64,000 bases of DNA from Pseudomonas azotoformans (GCF_001579805.1 NZ_CP014546.1:5890001-5954000); one strand, 5' to 3'. Shown: positions 16,936 through 25,471, counted from the first letter of the stretch. Translations and numbers: made by a program. Notes: generated from the sequence alone by a model not told the origin.

Positions 16936-19380
16936 TCAGAAAGTGTAGGTGGCGCGGGTGTACCAGAACGCACCGTAGGGATCGAACGGCGAAATGCTGC
17001 CGAATTTCGGAAAGCCGTTGATATCGCCTTGGGGGAAGGCGTTGTTGTCGGCCTTGACGTTGAGGATGTTGTTGGCGCCCACCGCCAGGTTCAGCGCTTT
17101 GGTGAAGTTGTAGGCCACTTCCAGGTCGGTCAGCCATTTGGCGCCGTAGGTCACGTCATACGCGGGGTTGGTGTCGCGGGCGATGACCTTGTCGTAGCGA
17201 TTGACGGAGGCGTTGATGTCGAAATCGTCGACCTTCCAGTTGGCACTGAGGATCAGCTTGGTCTTGGGGTTGGCCACGGTCAGGTAACCCTGGGCCACGC
17301 GGTCGAACAGCACCAGGCTGCTGCCCACGGCAGTGAGGGCGGCCGGCGTCGATTTGATGCTGTCGATCGTGGTTTTGTTGTAGTTGGCTGCCACACCATA
17401 TTTGACCGTACCCAGGGCGCCGTAGTCGACGCGGTAGTCGGTGACCAGGTCGATGCCGCGGGTGGTGGTGTCGGCGGCGTTGGTGAAGTACTTCACCCGG
17501 TAGCCGGGACGGTAACCGTTGGCCTGCAAGATCTGGTCGACGCCGCTGCCGAACAGAAAGCCAGTCTGGGCGATGCGGTCGCTGATCTCGATCTGGTAGG
17601 CGTCCAGGGTGATGTTGGCTTCCGGCACAGGCTTGTACGCAAAGCCGATACTGATGTTGCGCGACTTCTCTGGCTTCAGGTCTTCTGCGCCAAGGGCCTG
17701 GGCCAGCGACGAATCGACGCGCACCGACTTGGCTTCGACGAATTGCGCGACACCATTGACGGTGGTGTATTGGTTGGCGGTCTGCGCATACACCGACTGC
17801 GACAGCGACGGTGCCCGGAAGCCGTTGCTGAGCGTGCCGCGCAGGGCGAATTCCGGGGTGAAGTCATAACGCAGCGAGAGCTTGCCGCTGCTGGTGTTGC
17901 CCGAGCTGTCATCGTAATGCTCGAACCGTCCAGCCACGCCCACGTAGAATTTTTCGGTGGGGTTGAGGCCTACGTCCACATAGCTGGCGTAGCTGTTGCG
18001 GCTGGCCTGGCCTTCGTCTTCCGGGGTCAGGGTGATCGCGCCCTGGGCACCTACCGCGCCGGGTTGCCCCGCCAGTGGGCCGCTCGGGTAAACGTAACCG
18101 CCATTGATGTATGACAGAGGGTTGCCGGACTCGGTCTTGTAGCGCTCATGCCGGTGTTCAAGGCCTGCCGACACCTGCAATGGCTTGCTCAAGCCGACTT
18201 CAAAGGCGCGGGTCAGGTCGAGGTTGTTGGTCCACTGGTCGAAGTAGTTAGTGTAGGTGGTGAAGTGCGTGGGGCTCGACGGGCCGAGGGAAGCGTTGAG
18301 GGTCTCATCCGCGCCGGCCACCCCTTTGTCACGACCAAACGTCGAACTGAGGTCCCAGTTCCACTCGGCGACTTTGCCTTTGCCCCCGGCGGCGACTTGG
18401 TAGTCGGTCTCGCGCAGGGTGTAGAACGGCGCGGTGCCGTCGGGGTAGATCGACGCAATGATGTTGGTCGAGTTGGGCCGCCGGTAGTTCTGCCCGCCCC
18501 GCGCATCACGGTTGCTGAGGGTGGAGAACGAATACAGGGTCACATCGTCCAGCGGCAATTCGGCGTTGTAGGCGACGTTGATCGCCTTGATTTTCGGCAG
18601 GCCGTTTTTCTGCACATCTTTGTCGTTGGCCTCCCGCGGATCGGCGGAGCCGTCGGGCTGGCGATAGTAGAACGCGCCGGTCGCATCCCGCGCGCGCACG
18701 GCGGTCTGCTGGGACTTGGCGTCCAGGGACAGGTTGAAAAAGCCGTCGTTGGGCAGCGCAAAACCATTGTTGAGGGTCTGGCGAATAGTGCCGCCATCAC
18801 CCTTGGTGTACTCGCCGTAGGAGGTGCTGACCGAACCGCCATTGTCGTTCTGCTTGAGGATGATATTGATCACCCCGGCAATCGCATCCGAGCCGTATTG
18901 CGCCGAGGCGCCATCGCGCAGCACTTCAATATGGTCGATGGCGCTGACCGGGATCATGTCCAGGTCCACCGGGTTGGTGCCGTAGGCCGCCGTCGAGTCG
19001 AGGTTGATCACCGCGCTGTTGTGACGGCGCTTGCCATTCACCAGTACCAGCACATTGGAACCGTTGAGCCCGCGCAGGCTGTAGGGCCGCGCGATGCTGT
19101 CGTTGGACGTGCCAGAGGGACGCTGGGAAAACGATGGCAGGGTTTTCTGCAAGGCGGTGCGCAGGCTGCTGGAGCCGGTTTTTTCCAATTGCTGGGCGCT
19201 GATCACATCAATCGGCGACGGGCTGCTGGTGACGGTGCGCGCCTCACTGCCCCGGGAGCCCGTGACGATCACCGTGTCGAGCGTGTCATCAGTGGCGGCG
19301 GCATAGGCAGGCAACAGGGTGAAGCTGGCCAGCATCAGTGGGGCGAGTTGCAACGTAGAACGGTAGGCAATGGATTTCAT
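16936..19380 (-). CDS. TonB-dependent outer-membrane receptor
   Basis: This 814-residue receptor has a signal peptide (to about AYAAATDD), a TonB-box-like stretch (DTVIVTG), a plug domain (PIDVISAQQLEKTG, SLRGLNGSNVLVLVNGKRRH, DHIEVLRDGASAQYGSDAIAGV in separate pieces) and a beta-barrel ending in the terminal phenylalanine (RATYTF). No N-terminal signalling domain is present. It lies inside an eight-gene operon between a sulfonate-type binding protein and an LLM monooxygenase, so it probably takes up an organic sulfur or related compound rather than an iron chelate. It is a paralogue of the receptor at 29769-32162, with the same organisation around VTGxRG and RTVTSSPxPIDV. Confidence 0.92.
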   Translation of the reverse strand: MKSIAYRSTLQLAPLMLASFTLLPAYAAATDDTLDTVIVTGSRGSEARTVTSSPSPIDVISAQQLEKTGSSSLRTALQKTLPSFSQRPSGTSNDSIARPYSLRGLNGSNVLVLVNGKRRHNSAVINLDSTAAYGTNPVDLDMIPVSAIDHIEVLRDGASAQYGSDAIAGVINIILKQNDNGGSVSTSYGEYTKGDGGTIRQTLNNGFALPNDGFFNLSLDAKSQQTAVRARDATGAFYYRQPDGSADPREANDKDVQKNGLPKIKAINVAYNAELPLDDVTLYSFSTLSNRDARGGQNYRRPNSTNIIASIYPDGTAPFYTLRETDYQVAAGGKGKVAEWNWDLSSTFGRDKGVAGADETLNASLGPSSPTHFTTYTNYFDQWTNNLDLTRAFEVGLSKPLQVSAGLEHRHERYKTESGNPLSYINGGYVYPSGPLAGQPGAVGAQGAITLTPEDEGQASRNSYASYVDVGLNPTEKFYVGVAGRFEHYDDSSGNTSSGKLSLRYDFTPEFALRGTLSNGFRAPSLSQSVYAQTANQYTTVNGVAQFVEAKSVRVDSSLAQALGAEDLKPEKSRNISIGFAYKPVPEANITLDAYQIEISDRIAQTGFLFGSGVDQILQANGYRPGYRVKYFTNAADTTTRGIDLVTDYRVDYGALGTVKYGVAANYNKTTIDSIKSTPAALTAVGSSLVLFDRVAQGYLTVANPKTKLILSANWKVDDFDINASVNRYDKVIARDTNPAYDVTYGAKWLTDLEVAYNFTKALNLAVGANNILNVKADNNAFPQGDINGFPKFGSISPFDPYGAFWYTRATYTF

Positions 19381-19386
19381 GGCAGG

Positions 19387-20350
19387 TCAACTGTTCAGAA
19401 TAGGGTTGAAGTCGTCACGCCATAGCGGTCGTGCATCGACGCGTTGGCGGATCAAATGGTTTTGGTAGAACAGGTCAGCCACCTGTTGCTGGGAGTGAAG
19501 GGTGTCGGCATCGGTACCCACCAGGCGGGCGGGTCGGCTGCGCTGCTGGAACTGGCGCAGGTACAGGGCGCGATCGATACCGGTCAGCGCTTCACTGCGC
19601 TCGGGCCCAGCGTTCGGGATGGGCGTTGACCCAGGCCCAGGTGGCTTGCTCACGCCGCAAGAAATCGCCTACCTGGCTGCGGCGTCGAGGGTTGGCCAAC
19701 ACCTGTTGCGTGGTCGCAATCACGTAGTTGCCGGAGTAGTAGCGGCTGACGTCCGCCAGCAGCTCGCCATCCATTTGGCTGGTGGCCTGCAACGCGCTGA
19801 TGCCGCCCGTGGCGATGGCATCCACATGACCATTGCGAAACGCGGTGAGCGCGTCCTGCATGGGCAGCGGCACCGCCGTCACGTCGGCCAGGGACAGGCC
19901 GTTCTGATGCAGCAGGTTCAACACGAAATAGTGCGTGTTGGTAGCCCGCACGTAGCTGATGGTCTTGCCTTTGAGGTCCTGGACTGTACGAATGCCACTG
20001 TCCTTTTTCACCACCAGGCGGGTGTCGTTCTGGTCGCCCTGGTAGACCGCCACCAGCGCAATCGGCACCTGGGCAATCGAGGCGAAAATCGGTGGGATCT
20101 CGCTCATGAATGCATAGTCCAAGTGACCACTGCGCAACGCTTCCAGCACCAGGTTGCCGCCGCTGACATCCACCCATTCCACCGGGTATGGCGTGTCCGC
20201 CTGACCGGCGTCGGCGAGAAACGAGGCCGCCGTGCCTTTGTAGCGCCACACACGCAGCGGTTCGACAGCCTCGGCCTGACGCCCCAGCAGGGCACCGGCC
20301 GCAAGAACGCCGCTGGCCCGCAGCAATTGCCGACGAGAGAGGGAATGCAT
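19387..20350 (-). pseudogene. Sulfonate-type ABC substrate-binding protein, single-base frameshift
   Basis: From ATG 20350 the frame encodes a twin-arginine-like or Sec signal (MHSLSRRQLLRASG...) and most of an SsuA/TauA-like binding protein (VEWVDVSGGNLVLEALRSGHLDYAF in pieces, DLKGKTISYVRATNTHYF). It ends at TGA 19594-19592 after WVNAHPERWARAQ. Removing one base there lets the frame run on as EALTGIDRALYLRQF... to QQVADLFYQNHLI... and a stop at 19387, which restores the C-terminus seen in the paralogue at 47792-48715 (QATADLFYQN). The downstream receptor starts 6 bases later. Either the gene is inactivated, or the base is a sequencing error. Confidence 0.82.
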
Positions 20351-20359
20351 GGGCGCGCC

Positions 20360-21193
20360 TCAGTTGAACAGGTCGGGTTCTTCGGTGCGGATCTGATCCC
20401 ACAACGGCAAGAAGTTGAGCCAGGCGAAAAACTCGTGCCGCGCCTTGTCGAGCCCCTCCTCCCAGGCATCCGGCGCAGGAATCAGCGGCGTCCCGGCCGA
20501 ATGCGCCAGCAGGTGCACACGGGCGGTATCTTCGGCGAGGATAAAACGCCACGCGGCGCTTTCCACGGTCTCACCGGTGACCCACAGGCCGTGGTTCTGC
20601 CACACCAGCAGGTTGTGTTGACCGAAGGTCTCGACAAAGGCCTGGCTGACGATGTCGCGATCCTGCTCCAGCGCCCCGCTGGCGGTGCGCAAGGCGTGGC
20701 GCTGGAAGATCACCTGGTCGCCCTGAAACGCGCCGGACTCGGCGGTGATCGGGTCGAACAGGCGGCCCAACGACGACCAGACCCGGCCATGAAAACCGTG
20801 GAAATGAGCGATGCCCACCACCTCCGGGCGCGCCTGCTGCAGGTCGTGGTGCAATTCCAGGGCGCTGGTGTTCAGCAGTCCTTGGCCCTCCACCACTTGG
20901 CCTTGGCTATCGACCCGCAGCAAGTGGGAGACCGTGATTTGCGAGAACGGCACGCCCAAAGGGTTGATCCAGTAATGCTCCGGGTGCACCGGGTCACGGG
21001 CGGTGAAGTGGCCCGCTACACCCACTTCGAAACCCAGGCGCCCGAACAGACGATAGGCCGCGGCGAGGCGTTGTTTGCGGTGCAGGCGCTCCTGCAGGGG
21101 ATCGTCGTGCCTGGGCACGGCGCGCAGGGCCAGGCGGTTGTTGTCGTAGGGCAAGGTGTAGATGGTTTGCGGGAATAGCTCTGCGTGGCTCAT
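20360..21193 (-). CDS. Class II aldolase/adducin family protein
   Basis: The 277-residue protein has the class II aldolase/adducin fold, a zinc-dependent fold used for aldol cleavage, epimerisation or decarboxylation of small sugar-like or acid substrates. Visible are the N-terminal helix RLAAAYRLFGRLGFEVGVAGHFTARD, the zinc-ligand motif AHFHGFHG (HxH type), and LVWQNHGLWVTG with the third conserved histidine, typical of the family. It is the first gene of the eight-gene operon ending at 10603, 9 bases upstream of the sulfonate-type binding protein. A carbon-skeleton enzyme in an uptake-monooxygenase operon is unusual and may act on the oxidised product. The specific reaction cannot be read from sequence. 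Confidence 0.85.
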   Translation of the reverse strand: MSHAELFPQTIYTLPYDNNRLALRAVPRHDDPLQERLHRKQRLAAAYRLFGRLGFEVGVAGHFTARDPVHPEHYWINPLGVPFSQITVSHLLRVDSQGQVVEGQGLLNTSALELHHDLQQARPEVVGIAHFHGFHGRVWSSLGRLFDPITAESGAFQGDQVIFQRHALRTASGALEQDRDIVSQAFVETFGQHNLLVWQNHGLWVTGETVESAAWRFILAEDTARVHLLAHSAGTPLIPAPDAWEEGLDKARHEFFAWLNFLPLWDQIRTEEPDLFN

Positions 21194-21313
21194 GACGGGT
21201 GCATCCTGATCTTTTTTTAGGCGAACGAGACCGTGGCTCGGCGGGACCGGCGACGAAAACGCAAGGACGGTGTGGCGGTGGGGAAAGCGGTCAGGTCGTC
21301 ATGATCAGGGGGG

Positions 21314-21359
21314 CCCTCGCAGGTGGGTGTGGTCAGTGCTCTCCTCCACCATGCGAGGG
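21314..21359 (-). promoter_or_regulatory. Structured leader hairpin upstream of the eight-gene operon
   Basis: CCCTCGCA-GGTGG at 21314-21326 pairs with CCACC-A-TGCGAGGG at 21346-21359, a 13-pair stem with one bulged base and a loop of about 19 bases. It lies 121-166 bases before the operon's first start codon and downstream of the shared motif at 21410-21441, so it would be in the 5' untranslated RNA if transcription starts there. A 15-codon open frame on the minus strand (starting ATG GTG GAG, ending CCC TGA) runs through it but has no clear ribosome-binding site. Regulatory role is inferred only. Confidence 0.4.
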
Positions 21360-21409
21360 GTCGGGTCGAGTGTGGTGTCTCTGTACTGAAAGGTATTCGT
21401 CTAAGAAAC

Positions 21410-21441
21410 GCCTGTAAAAGTCTTTGTAGTCATATGCTAAT
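21410..21441 (-). promoter_or_regulatory. Putative shared promoter/regulator motif (copy A)
   Basis: On the plus strand this reads with CTTTGTAG and TATGCTAAT as fixed blocks. It matches the stretch at 23602-23633, upstream of the LLM monooxygenase gene, at 26 of 32 positions. Both precede minus-strand genes with an organosulfur-like profile. It could be a sigma70 promoter or an activator site such as CysB; the sequence alone does not decide. Confidence 0.45.
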
Positions 21442-21700
21442 AATCAGGTTTTTTTAATATGATTGGCTTATATGATGAGGTAATTGCATTTTTAGATGAG
21501 GGGTGGATCCGTTTTTTGGGTAACGGCGGCTTATGGTTCCGCCCTTACGGCGGGTCACTTTGGAAAAGAGACGGAATGCCGGCCCAGCCCAAAGTAACCA
21601 AAGGGCTCTTGCCCCAACACTCGGTACCTCGCCTAGGCTCGGTATGCCCGTAATCCGACAGTGATTTGGGGGGCCGCCTAAGATCAAAATCAAAAACAAA

Positions 21701-21738
<38 letters not shown>

Positions 21739-21772
21739 CGATTGATATCTACCTGATGTAGGAGATCAAAAT

Positions 21773-21861
21773 TGTGGGAGCGGGCTTGCTCGCGAAAGCG
21801 GTGGATCAGTTAGAGATGCAATCGCTGACACGCCGCCTTCGCGAGCAAGCCCGCTCCCACA
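21773..21861. repeat. REP doublet of a different type at the centre of repeat copy 2
   Basis: Two exact inverted 24-base REP units (21773-21796 and 21838-21861) have the core GGGAGCGGGCTTGCTCGCG. This differs from the CTGGCTTGCCTGC type found at the centre of copies 1 and 3, so the middle of this element has a separate history. Confidence 0.85.
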
Positions 21862-21960
21862 TTTGAAACTGAGACTGGCCTCCAGAAACCGGTCGGCTAC
21901 CAGGCCGCCGCGCTTTTGCTTTTGATCTGAGGCGCCCCGTCAAACACGCTGGCCGAACGC

Positions 21961-22051
21961 AGGCTTGAATCCGTGGGTAACCCGGCAGGACGCCGGGTTA
22001 GCCGCGCTGGGCCAAGGATGGCCCATCGCGGCGGCCCACGGATTCAAGCCT
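21961..22051. repeat. Right cloverleaf (three-way junction) module of repeat copy 2
   Basis: Identical in layout to 4717-4807: a 17-base outer stem (21961-21977 with 22035-22051) and the two inner hairpins based on AACCCGGC/GCCGGGTT and TGGGCCA/TGGCCCA. Confidence 0.75.
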
Positions 22052-22207
22052 TCGTTCGGGCACACCGAGCCTAGGCGAGGTGCCGAGTGTTGGGGCGAAG
22101 ACCTTTTGGTTACTTTTGGGGCGTTTGCCAAAAGTGACCCGCCGTAAGGGCGGAACCATAAGCCGCCATTACCGCAAAAATGGATATGTACACCCCCCCG
22201 CCACTTC

Positions 22208-23536
22208 CTAAGCCACCCGCCCCACCGCATACCGATTCACCGGCACCGGCAACCCCAAATGCCCCCGCAACGTGCTGTGACTGTACTCACTGCGAAACAA
22301 CCCCCGCTCCCGCAACAACGGCAATACCTGATCGGTAAACCGCGCAAAATCCTCCGGCGCGCCCACGTGGATATTGAACCCATCCACCGCACCCTCCACA
22401 AACCAACGCTCGATCTCATCCGCCACGGTCTTGGGCGAGCCGACGAAACTGGAAAACGGCTTGGCAAAGCGCAACGCCGCCTGGCGCAACGTCAGCCCCT
22501 GTTCACGAGCAACCTGCTTGATGTTCTCCGCATGCCCGCGATACCCGTTACTCCCCAAGTCGCCCAACTCCGGAAACGGCTCATCCAGTGGGTACTGGCT
22601 AAAGTCGTGGTAATTGAACGGCCGCCCCAACTGCACCAGCGCCTTGCCAAGATCCAGCTCGCCATTGCGTTCACGATCAATGGCCTGGGCCTGTTCATCG
22701 GTATCCGCAATGATCGGTGAAATACCCGGCAGGATGGTGACGTGGTCAGGGTTACGCCCAGCGGCGGCGGTGCGTTTTTTGATGTCGCTGTAGTACGCCT
22801 GGGCATCTTCGAAATTGCCCACACCGGCGAAAATCCCTTCAGCATAATTCGCCGCCAGGCTGCGCCCGGATTCGGAGATACCCGCCTGGAAAATCACCGG
22901 TTGACCCTGGGCCGAACGGGCAATATTGAGTGGCCCGGTGACCGAGAAAAACTCGCCGTGGTGATCGAGGCGGTGTTGGCGTTGCGGGTCGAGGAACACT
23001 TTGGCTTGCTTGTCGCGCACAAAGGCGTCGTCTTCATAGGAATCCCACAGCCCCTGCACCACGTCCAGGTGTTCGGCCGCGCGGCGATAGCGCTCGGTGT
23101 GGTCGATGTGTTGCTCACGGCCAAAGTTTCCCGCCGCGCCTTCCAAGCCGGTGGTGACCACGTTCCAACCGGCGCGACCGCCGCTGATGTGGTCCAGGGA
23201 CGCGAACTGCCGCGCCACGTTGAAGGGTTCGGTATAGGAGGTCGTGAGCGTCGCCACCAGGCCGATTTTCGAGGTCGCCCCGGCGATGGCCGAGAGCAGC
23301 GTCAAGGGCTCCAGGCGGTTGAGGAAGTGCGGCGCGGAATCCGGCGTGATGTAGGGGCTGTCGACGATGAACACCAGGTCGAACTTGGCCGCTTCGGCCT
23401 GCTGTGCCTGGGCGCGATACCAGTCGATATCCACACTGGCATCGCCGGGGATTTGCGGGTGCAGCCATTCGTTTTGTGCGGTGCCGACGCCGGTGAGAAT
23501 GGCGCCGAATTTGAGTTGTCGAGGTGAGGTGGGCAT
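22208..23536 (-). CDS. LLM-class FMN-dependent monooxygenase (NtaA/SnaA/DszA family)
   Basis: A 442-residue flavin monooxygenase, third member of the family here. The ATG at 23536 (MPTSPRQLKFGAIL) is preceded by GGAGGA at good spacing, so I prefer it to the in-frame TTG one codon earlier. Blocks seen are LEPLTLLSAIAGATSKIGLVATLTTSYTEPFNVARQFASLDHISGGRAGWNVVTTG in stretches, ERYRRAAEHLDVVQGLWDSYEDDAF and QPVIFQAGISESGRSLAA. It stands alone: the envelope lipoprotein genes upstream are separated by 160 bases containing motif B, and a composite repeat follows 15 bases after its stop. Substrate unknown; the motif shared with the operon at 21193 suggests co-regulation. Confidence 0.88.
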   Translation of the reverse strand: MPTSPRQLKFGAILTGVGTAQNEWLHPQIPGDASVDIDWYRAQAQQAEAAKFDLVFIVDSPYITPDSAPHFLNRLEPLTLLSAIAGATSKIGLVATLTTSYTEPFNVARQFASLDHISGGRAGWNVVTTGLEGAAGNFGREQHIDHTERYRRAAEHLDVVQGLWDSYEDDAFVRDKQAKVFLDPQRQHRLDHHGEFFSVTGPLNIARSAQGQPVIFQAGISESGRSLAANYAEGIFAGVGNFEDAQAYYSDIKKRTAAAGRNPDHVTILPGISPIIADTDEQAQAIDRERNGELDLGKALVQLGRPFNYHDFSQYPLDEPFPELGDLGSNGYRGHAENIKQVAREQGLTLRQAALRFAKPFSSFVGSPKTVADEIERWFVEGAVDGFNIHVGAPEDFARFTDQVLPLLRERGLFRSEYSHSTLRGHLGLPVPVNRYAVGRVA

Positions 23537-23601
23537 CAAGGTATTCCTCCGTGGATGGCCGCAGTGGCCGGTGGAGAATGACCTTAATGCCCGTAGGCAG
23601 G

Positions 23602-23633
23602 GCTTGTGAAAGGCTTTGTAGATCTATGCTAAT
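23602..23633 (-). promoter_or_regulatory. Putative shared promoter/regulator motif (copy B)
   Basis: Matches 21410-21441 at 26 of 32 positions, with CTTTGTAG and TATGCTAAT conserved on the plus strand. It lies 66-97 bases upstream of the LLM monooxygenase start at 23536, a suitable distance for a promoter or activator site. Confidence 0.45.
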
Positions 23634-23660
23634 TATTAAAATTAATGATCTCTAGCAAAT

Positions 23661-23687
23661 ATCGTTATCCGAGTACTGCATAACGAT
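23661..23687. promoter_or_regulatory. 27-base imperfect palindrome upstream of the LLM gene
   Basis: ATCGTTAT and ATAACGAT form perfect 8-base arms with an 11-base centre containing AGTACT. It lies between the OmpA-like gene stop (23697) and motif B. It could be an operator for the LLM gene or the terminator hairpin of the OmpA-like gene, although no clear T-run follows. Confidence 0.35.
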
Positions 23688-23696
23688 CTGTCAGGC

Positions 23697-24470
23697 TCAG
23701 CGACGTGCGCTGACCGCCGAAGCGTCGTTGGACACGATCACTTCCACACGGCGATTCAACTGGCGTGACTGTGCGCTCTGGTTATCAGCAACCGGGAACT
23801 GCTTGCCGTAGCCGATGACGGCTATCCGCTCGATCCCCACGCCGAGTCGTTGCAAACCACGCGCGACCGCTTGGGCACGTCGCTCGGACAGGCTCTGGTT
23901 GTAGGCATCGCCTCCCACGCTGTCAGTGAAACCCTCTACCCGCACCTGACGCTCCGGGTTCTGCACCAGGAAGTTCGCCAGCCCCTGGAAGTCCCGCTGG
24001 CTGCCGGCTTTCAAATCGGCCTTGCCGGTGTCGAACAGCACGTCGCCAAAGGTGATGACCTGGCCACGTTCGGTCGGCTGGGCTTTCATCGCCTGCAAGG
24101 CCTTGAGCTGCGCGGTGCGCACGTCGAGCTGCACCTGGGTACGGTCGACCGCGATGTTGTCGAGCTGGGCATCGGTCTTGCGGCCGACGATAGTCTGCTC
24201 GGCCAGGGCGATTTTTTGCGTGGCAAGGTAGGCGAGCTGGTCGAGCTGTGGGTCGGTACGGTCGTGCAACGACACCTGGTTGGCGCGGTCCAGCGCGTTG
24301 GAAGCGATACGGGTTTCAACCGCCGCCAGGGTGTTGGATTCCGGCTTCTGCTGCAGGCTGGAAAATTGGCTGCGCGCTTGCAGCAATTGCGGGTTTTCCG
24401 GCGGCGTGGCGCAACCGGCAAACGCCAGGCTCAGGGCCGAAAGCACAGGGATGAAAAAAATGGCACGCAT
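23697..24470 (-). CDS. OmpA-family peptidoglycan-associated lipoprotein with DUF4398-like N-terminus
   Basis: The 257-residue protein has a lipoprotein signal ending AFAGC (about Cys19), an alpha-helical N-terminal half resembling DUF4398 (LLQARSQFSSLQQ, ALDRANQVSLHDRTD), and a C-terminal OmpA/MotB domain. The latter shows FGDVLFDTGKADLKAG and VRVEGFTDSVGGDAYNQSLSERRAQAV in pieces, with the conserved Asp and Arg that bind diaminopimelate in peptidoglycan. It would link the outer membrane to the cell wall. The DUF4398-like gene ends 10 bases upstream, so the two form an operon. Conserved housekeeping-type genes, unrelated to the metabolic operons around them. Confidence 0.9.
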   Translation of the reverse strand: MRAIFFIPVLSALSLAFAGCATPPENPQLLQARSQFSSLQQKPESNTLAAVETRIASNALDRANQVSLHDRTDPQLDQLAYLATQKIALAEQTIVGRKTDAQLDNIAVDRTQVQLDVRTAQLKALQAMKAQPTERGQVITFGDVLFDTGKADLKAGSQRDFQGLANFLVQNPERQVRVEGFTDSVGGDAYNQSLSERRAQAVARGLQRLGVGIERIAVIGYGKQFPVADNQSAQSRQLNRRVEVIVSNDASAVSARR

Positions 24471-24480
24471 GGCTGGATCC

Positions 24481-24873
24481 TCAGTGGGTAGTCGCGGGGG
24501 CGTTGAGCATTTCCTGCTTGAGCACCTGGATGCCCTCTCGCGCCTGCTTCAAGACCTGTTGTTTACGCACGGCATTGGCCTTGGCTTCGGCCAGGCTGGC
24601 GTCGGCTTCGATCTGGTCGGCCAGGGCGTCCACCTCGACGTACTTCATTTCACCGATGGCCTGGTCCATGCGCGCCAGCTTGTCCTGGGCGGTTTTCATT
24701 TCCAGCGGTGCGAACTGGGTCGCTTGCGCCGCTAAGGCGCGCCCCACCGCATCACGGGCCAGGGAGATCTTTACCGCTGGCGGCTGCGGCGTGGCACAAC
24801 CTGCCAGTACCCCGGCGACAATCACGGCCCAGGCCGAGCGGCGCAGGCGTTGGCTCACACTGGTCATCTTCAT
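24481..24873 (-). CDS. DUF4398-like lipoprotein
   Basis: A 130-residue lipoprotein with lipobox VLAGC and a helical charged body (LARDAVGRALAAQATQFAP, LEMKTAQDKLARMDQAIGE). ATG 24873 is chosen because AGGAG lies 7 bases upstream; an upstream ATG at 24891 lacks this. It pairs with the OmpA-like gene that follows after 10 bases, a common gene pair in pseudomonads. Function is not established; a cell-envelope role is likely from location and partner. Confidence 0.8.
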   Translation of the reverse strand: MKMTSVSQRLRRSAWAVIVAGVLAGCATPQPPAVKISLARDAVGRALAAQATQFAPLEMKTAQDKLARMDQAIGEMKYVEVDALADQIEADASLAEAKANAVRKQQVLKQAREGIQVLKQEMLNAPATTH

Positions 24874-24988
24874 GTGTTGACTCCTAAGCATGTTCTTACG
24901 GCTGCCGGGCGATGGGAGCAGCCCTGCCGTATCGCTTGTGTTCAAGCGATCGCGCCATCCTAGGAGGAAAAATACGGGCTGGAAGAAT

Positions 24989-25018
24989 GAAAAATCCCAC
25001 CTAGTTGTGGGATTTTTC
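24989..25018 (-). terminator. Rho-independent terminator after the ridA-like gene
   Basis: GAAAAATCCCAC and GTGGGATTTTTC form a perfect 12-base stem with a six-base loop. The stem ends in an A/T run, so it can work in either direction. It lies 18 bases past the stop codon of the six-gene minus-strand operon that begins at 32162. Confidence 0.9.
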
Positions 25019-25036
25019 TCAGAGCAAGAGCAAGTC

Positions 25037-25471
25037 CTACGTCGTACGCGCAGCGACCGCCTCAACTTCAATCAACGCGCCGGGTAGCGGCAGCGCCACC
25101 ACTTGCAACGCCGTACGCGCCGGTTTGTTCGGCTGCTCAGGGGTGCCAAAGAACTGCGTATAGCCCGCCTGCAAGCCAGCGAAATCCAGCTTGCCGCCCG
25201 TCTCTTCGGCCCCTACCAGGAACACCCGCAACTGCACGATATCGCCCAGGTCCAGGTCTTGCTGGCGCAGGATCTTGCGCAGCTTGTTGAATACCGACAC
25301 CGTCTGCACTTCGGTCGTGCCATAGGCGGCTGGCGTGCCCACCGGGGCGTTTTCGTCGTGCAGGTCGGGCAAGGTGCCACTGACAAAAATCAGGCTGGCA
25401 GAAGCCGGTACGGTGACGGTCTGCGAGATCGGAAAATCGCCGACGCTGGTGCGTTGAATGCTGTCGCTCAT
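25037..25471 (-). CDS. RidA-family protein (enamine/imine deaminase type)
   Basis: A 144-residue YjgF/YER057c/UK114-family protein. The family's active site arginine is present in KPART (Arg119) and the conserved acidic residue in IEVEAVA (Glu137), as in deaminating members. Family blocks LIFVSGTLP and FNKLRKILRQ are seen. RidA proteins hydrolyse reactive enamines and imines released by amino-acid or amine oxidation. The gene lies 11 bases after the flavin amine oxidase gene, which fits such a clean-up role. A GGAG ribosome site precedes ATG 25471. It is the last gene of its operon. Confidence 0.88.
   Translation of the reverse strand: MSDSIQRTSVGDFPISQTVTVPASASLIFVSGTLPDLHDENAPVGTPAAYGTTEVQTVSVFNKLRKILRQQDLDLGDIVQLRVFLVGAEETGGKLDFAGLQAGYTQFFGTPEQPNKPARTALQVVALPLPGALIEVEAVAARTT

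Noticed and set aside
19502-21178. 558-codon plus-strand open frame opposite the aldolase and binding protein
   Set aside because: Antisense shadow of two recognisable genes.
21940-22230. Small open frames such as a 96-residue frame within the composite repeats
   Set aside because: They recur in each repeat because the repeat recurs; they have no ribosome site and their residues mirror the palindromes.
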